In this document: positions 23,028 through 23,086 of the stretch, one piece after another | Position numbering within the stretch: the first letter of the stretch is position 1 | How the letters are laid out: the number at the start of each line of letters is the position of its first letter | Assembly: GCA_964435595.1 (NCBI GenBank) | Contig: CAYSZV010000026.1 | Coordinates: 1-23,086 of the forward strand | DNA from: Izemoplasma sp964435595 | GTDB taxonomy: Bacteria; Bacillota_I; Bacilli_A; Izemoplasmatales; Izemoplasmataceae | Reading direction: 5' to 3' | DNA length: 23,086 nucleotides | Notes under the pieces: model-generated | Seen by the model: only the letters and a program-made list of their open reading frames with translations | Databases searched by the model: none | What the model was told of the DNA's origin: nothing | Translations under genes and position numbers: made by a program

Positions 23028-23086
23028 ATGAAAAAATTACTAACAATCACACTAACAACATTATTCATACTTATACTAGCTGGATG
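23028..23086 (+). CDS. N-terminal fragment of a further lipoprotein
   Basis: Nineteen complete codons are visible before the window ends. ATG 23028 follows GAAAGGAATG. The sequence is a signal peptide (MKKLLTITLTTLFILILAG) whose next codon starts TG, so a lipobox LAGC is very likely. Nothing can be said of the mature protein. It would be the third consecutive lipoprotein gene in this direction. Confidence 0.7.
   Translation, partial: MKKLLTITLTTLFILILAG

Overview
This AT-rich window reads as a draft or metagenome-assembled genome: it carries three short runs of N, all inside one operon. The Gram-positive style of the genes (strong AGGAGG-type ribosome sites, LxxC lipoproteins, WalJ, YhaM, OhrR, PrsA-like foldase, YvyE, DUF1146) points to a monoderm of the Bacillota/Mycoplasmatota type. 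A free-living Izemoplasmatales-like bacterium is my best guess. That placement is inference from gene content, not a measured phylogeny. All 22 genes with a visible end stop at TAA (18) or TAG (4); none stops at TGA.

Layout. 1-897 (minus): start of an unidentified gene, then the metallo-beta-lactamase protein WalJ. 1093-3543 (plus): a large membrane-anchored SurA/PrsA-like foldase. 3762-5501 (plus): a three-gene peroxide operon of OhrR, heliorhodopsin and glutathione peroxidase, with an operator-like inverted repeat just before ohrR. 5526-9706 (minus): an overlapping run of cca, pulA and yhaM. 9810-10421 (plus): YvyE/YigZ. 10451-11107 (minus): a NusG-domain-II membrane protein and a DUF1146 protein. 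11402-12427 (plus): a strongly promoted lipoprotein joining a coiled-coil stalk, a rhodanese domain and an FMN_bind-like domain. 12529-21108 (minus): an Rnf operon, transcribed as NuoF-type Fe-S protein, HydA-like protein, rnfC, rnfD, rnfG, rnfE, rnfA, rnfB. 21280-23086 (plus): further lipoproteins, the first a paralogue of the rhodanese lipoprotein, the second a Cys-rich FMN_bind-like protein, and the start of a third.

The Rnf region is the most unusual part. The membrane core (RnfA, RnfE, RnfD) looks intact, but each part that would normally take up electrons on the cytosolic side is altered. RnfC keeps its two [4Fe-4S] motifs but has lost the glycine-rich FMN/NADH motifs. RnfB ends after its first [4Fe-4S] domain and has no ferredoxin domains. 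The two extra leading genes are a NuoF C-terminal Fe-S domain with no flavin/NADH part, and an [FeFe]-hydrogenase homologue that keeps all its Fe-S relay ligands but none of the four H-cluster cysteines. On the outer side the system is enlarged: RnfG has about five FMN_bind repeats, and the flanking lipoproteins carry related domains. My inference is a rewired Rnf that passes electrons through an Fe-S-only cytosolic arm to a multi-flavin extracytosolic relay, perhaps ending at a sulfur compound handled by the rhodanese lipoproteins.

A second notable point is the heliorhodopsin, which sits between a one-Cys peroxide sensor and a peroxidase in one transcript. Light sensing (or another heliorhodopsin role) and oxidative-stress defence therefore appear to be under common peroxide control.
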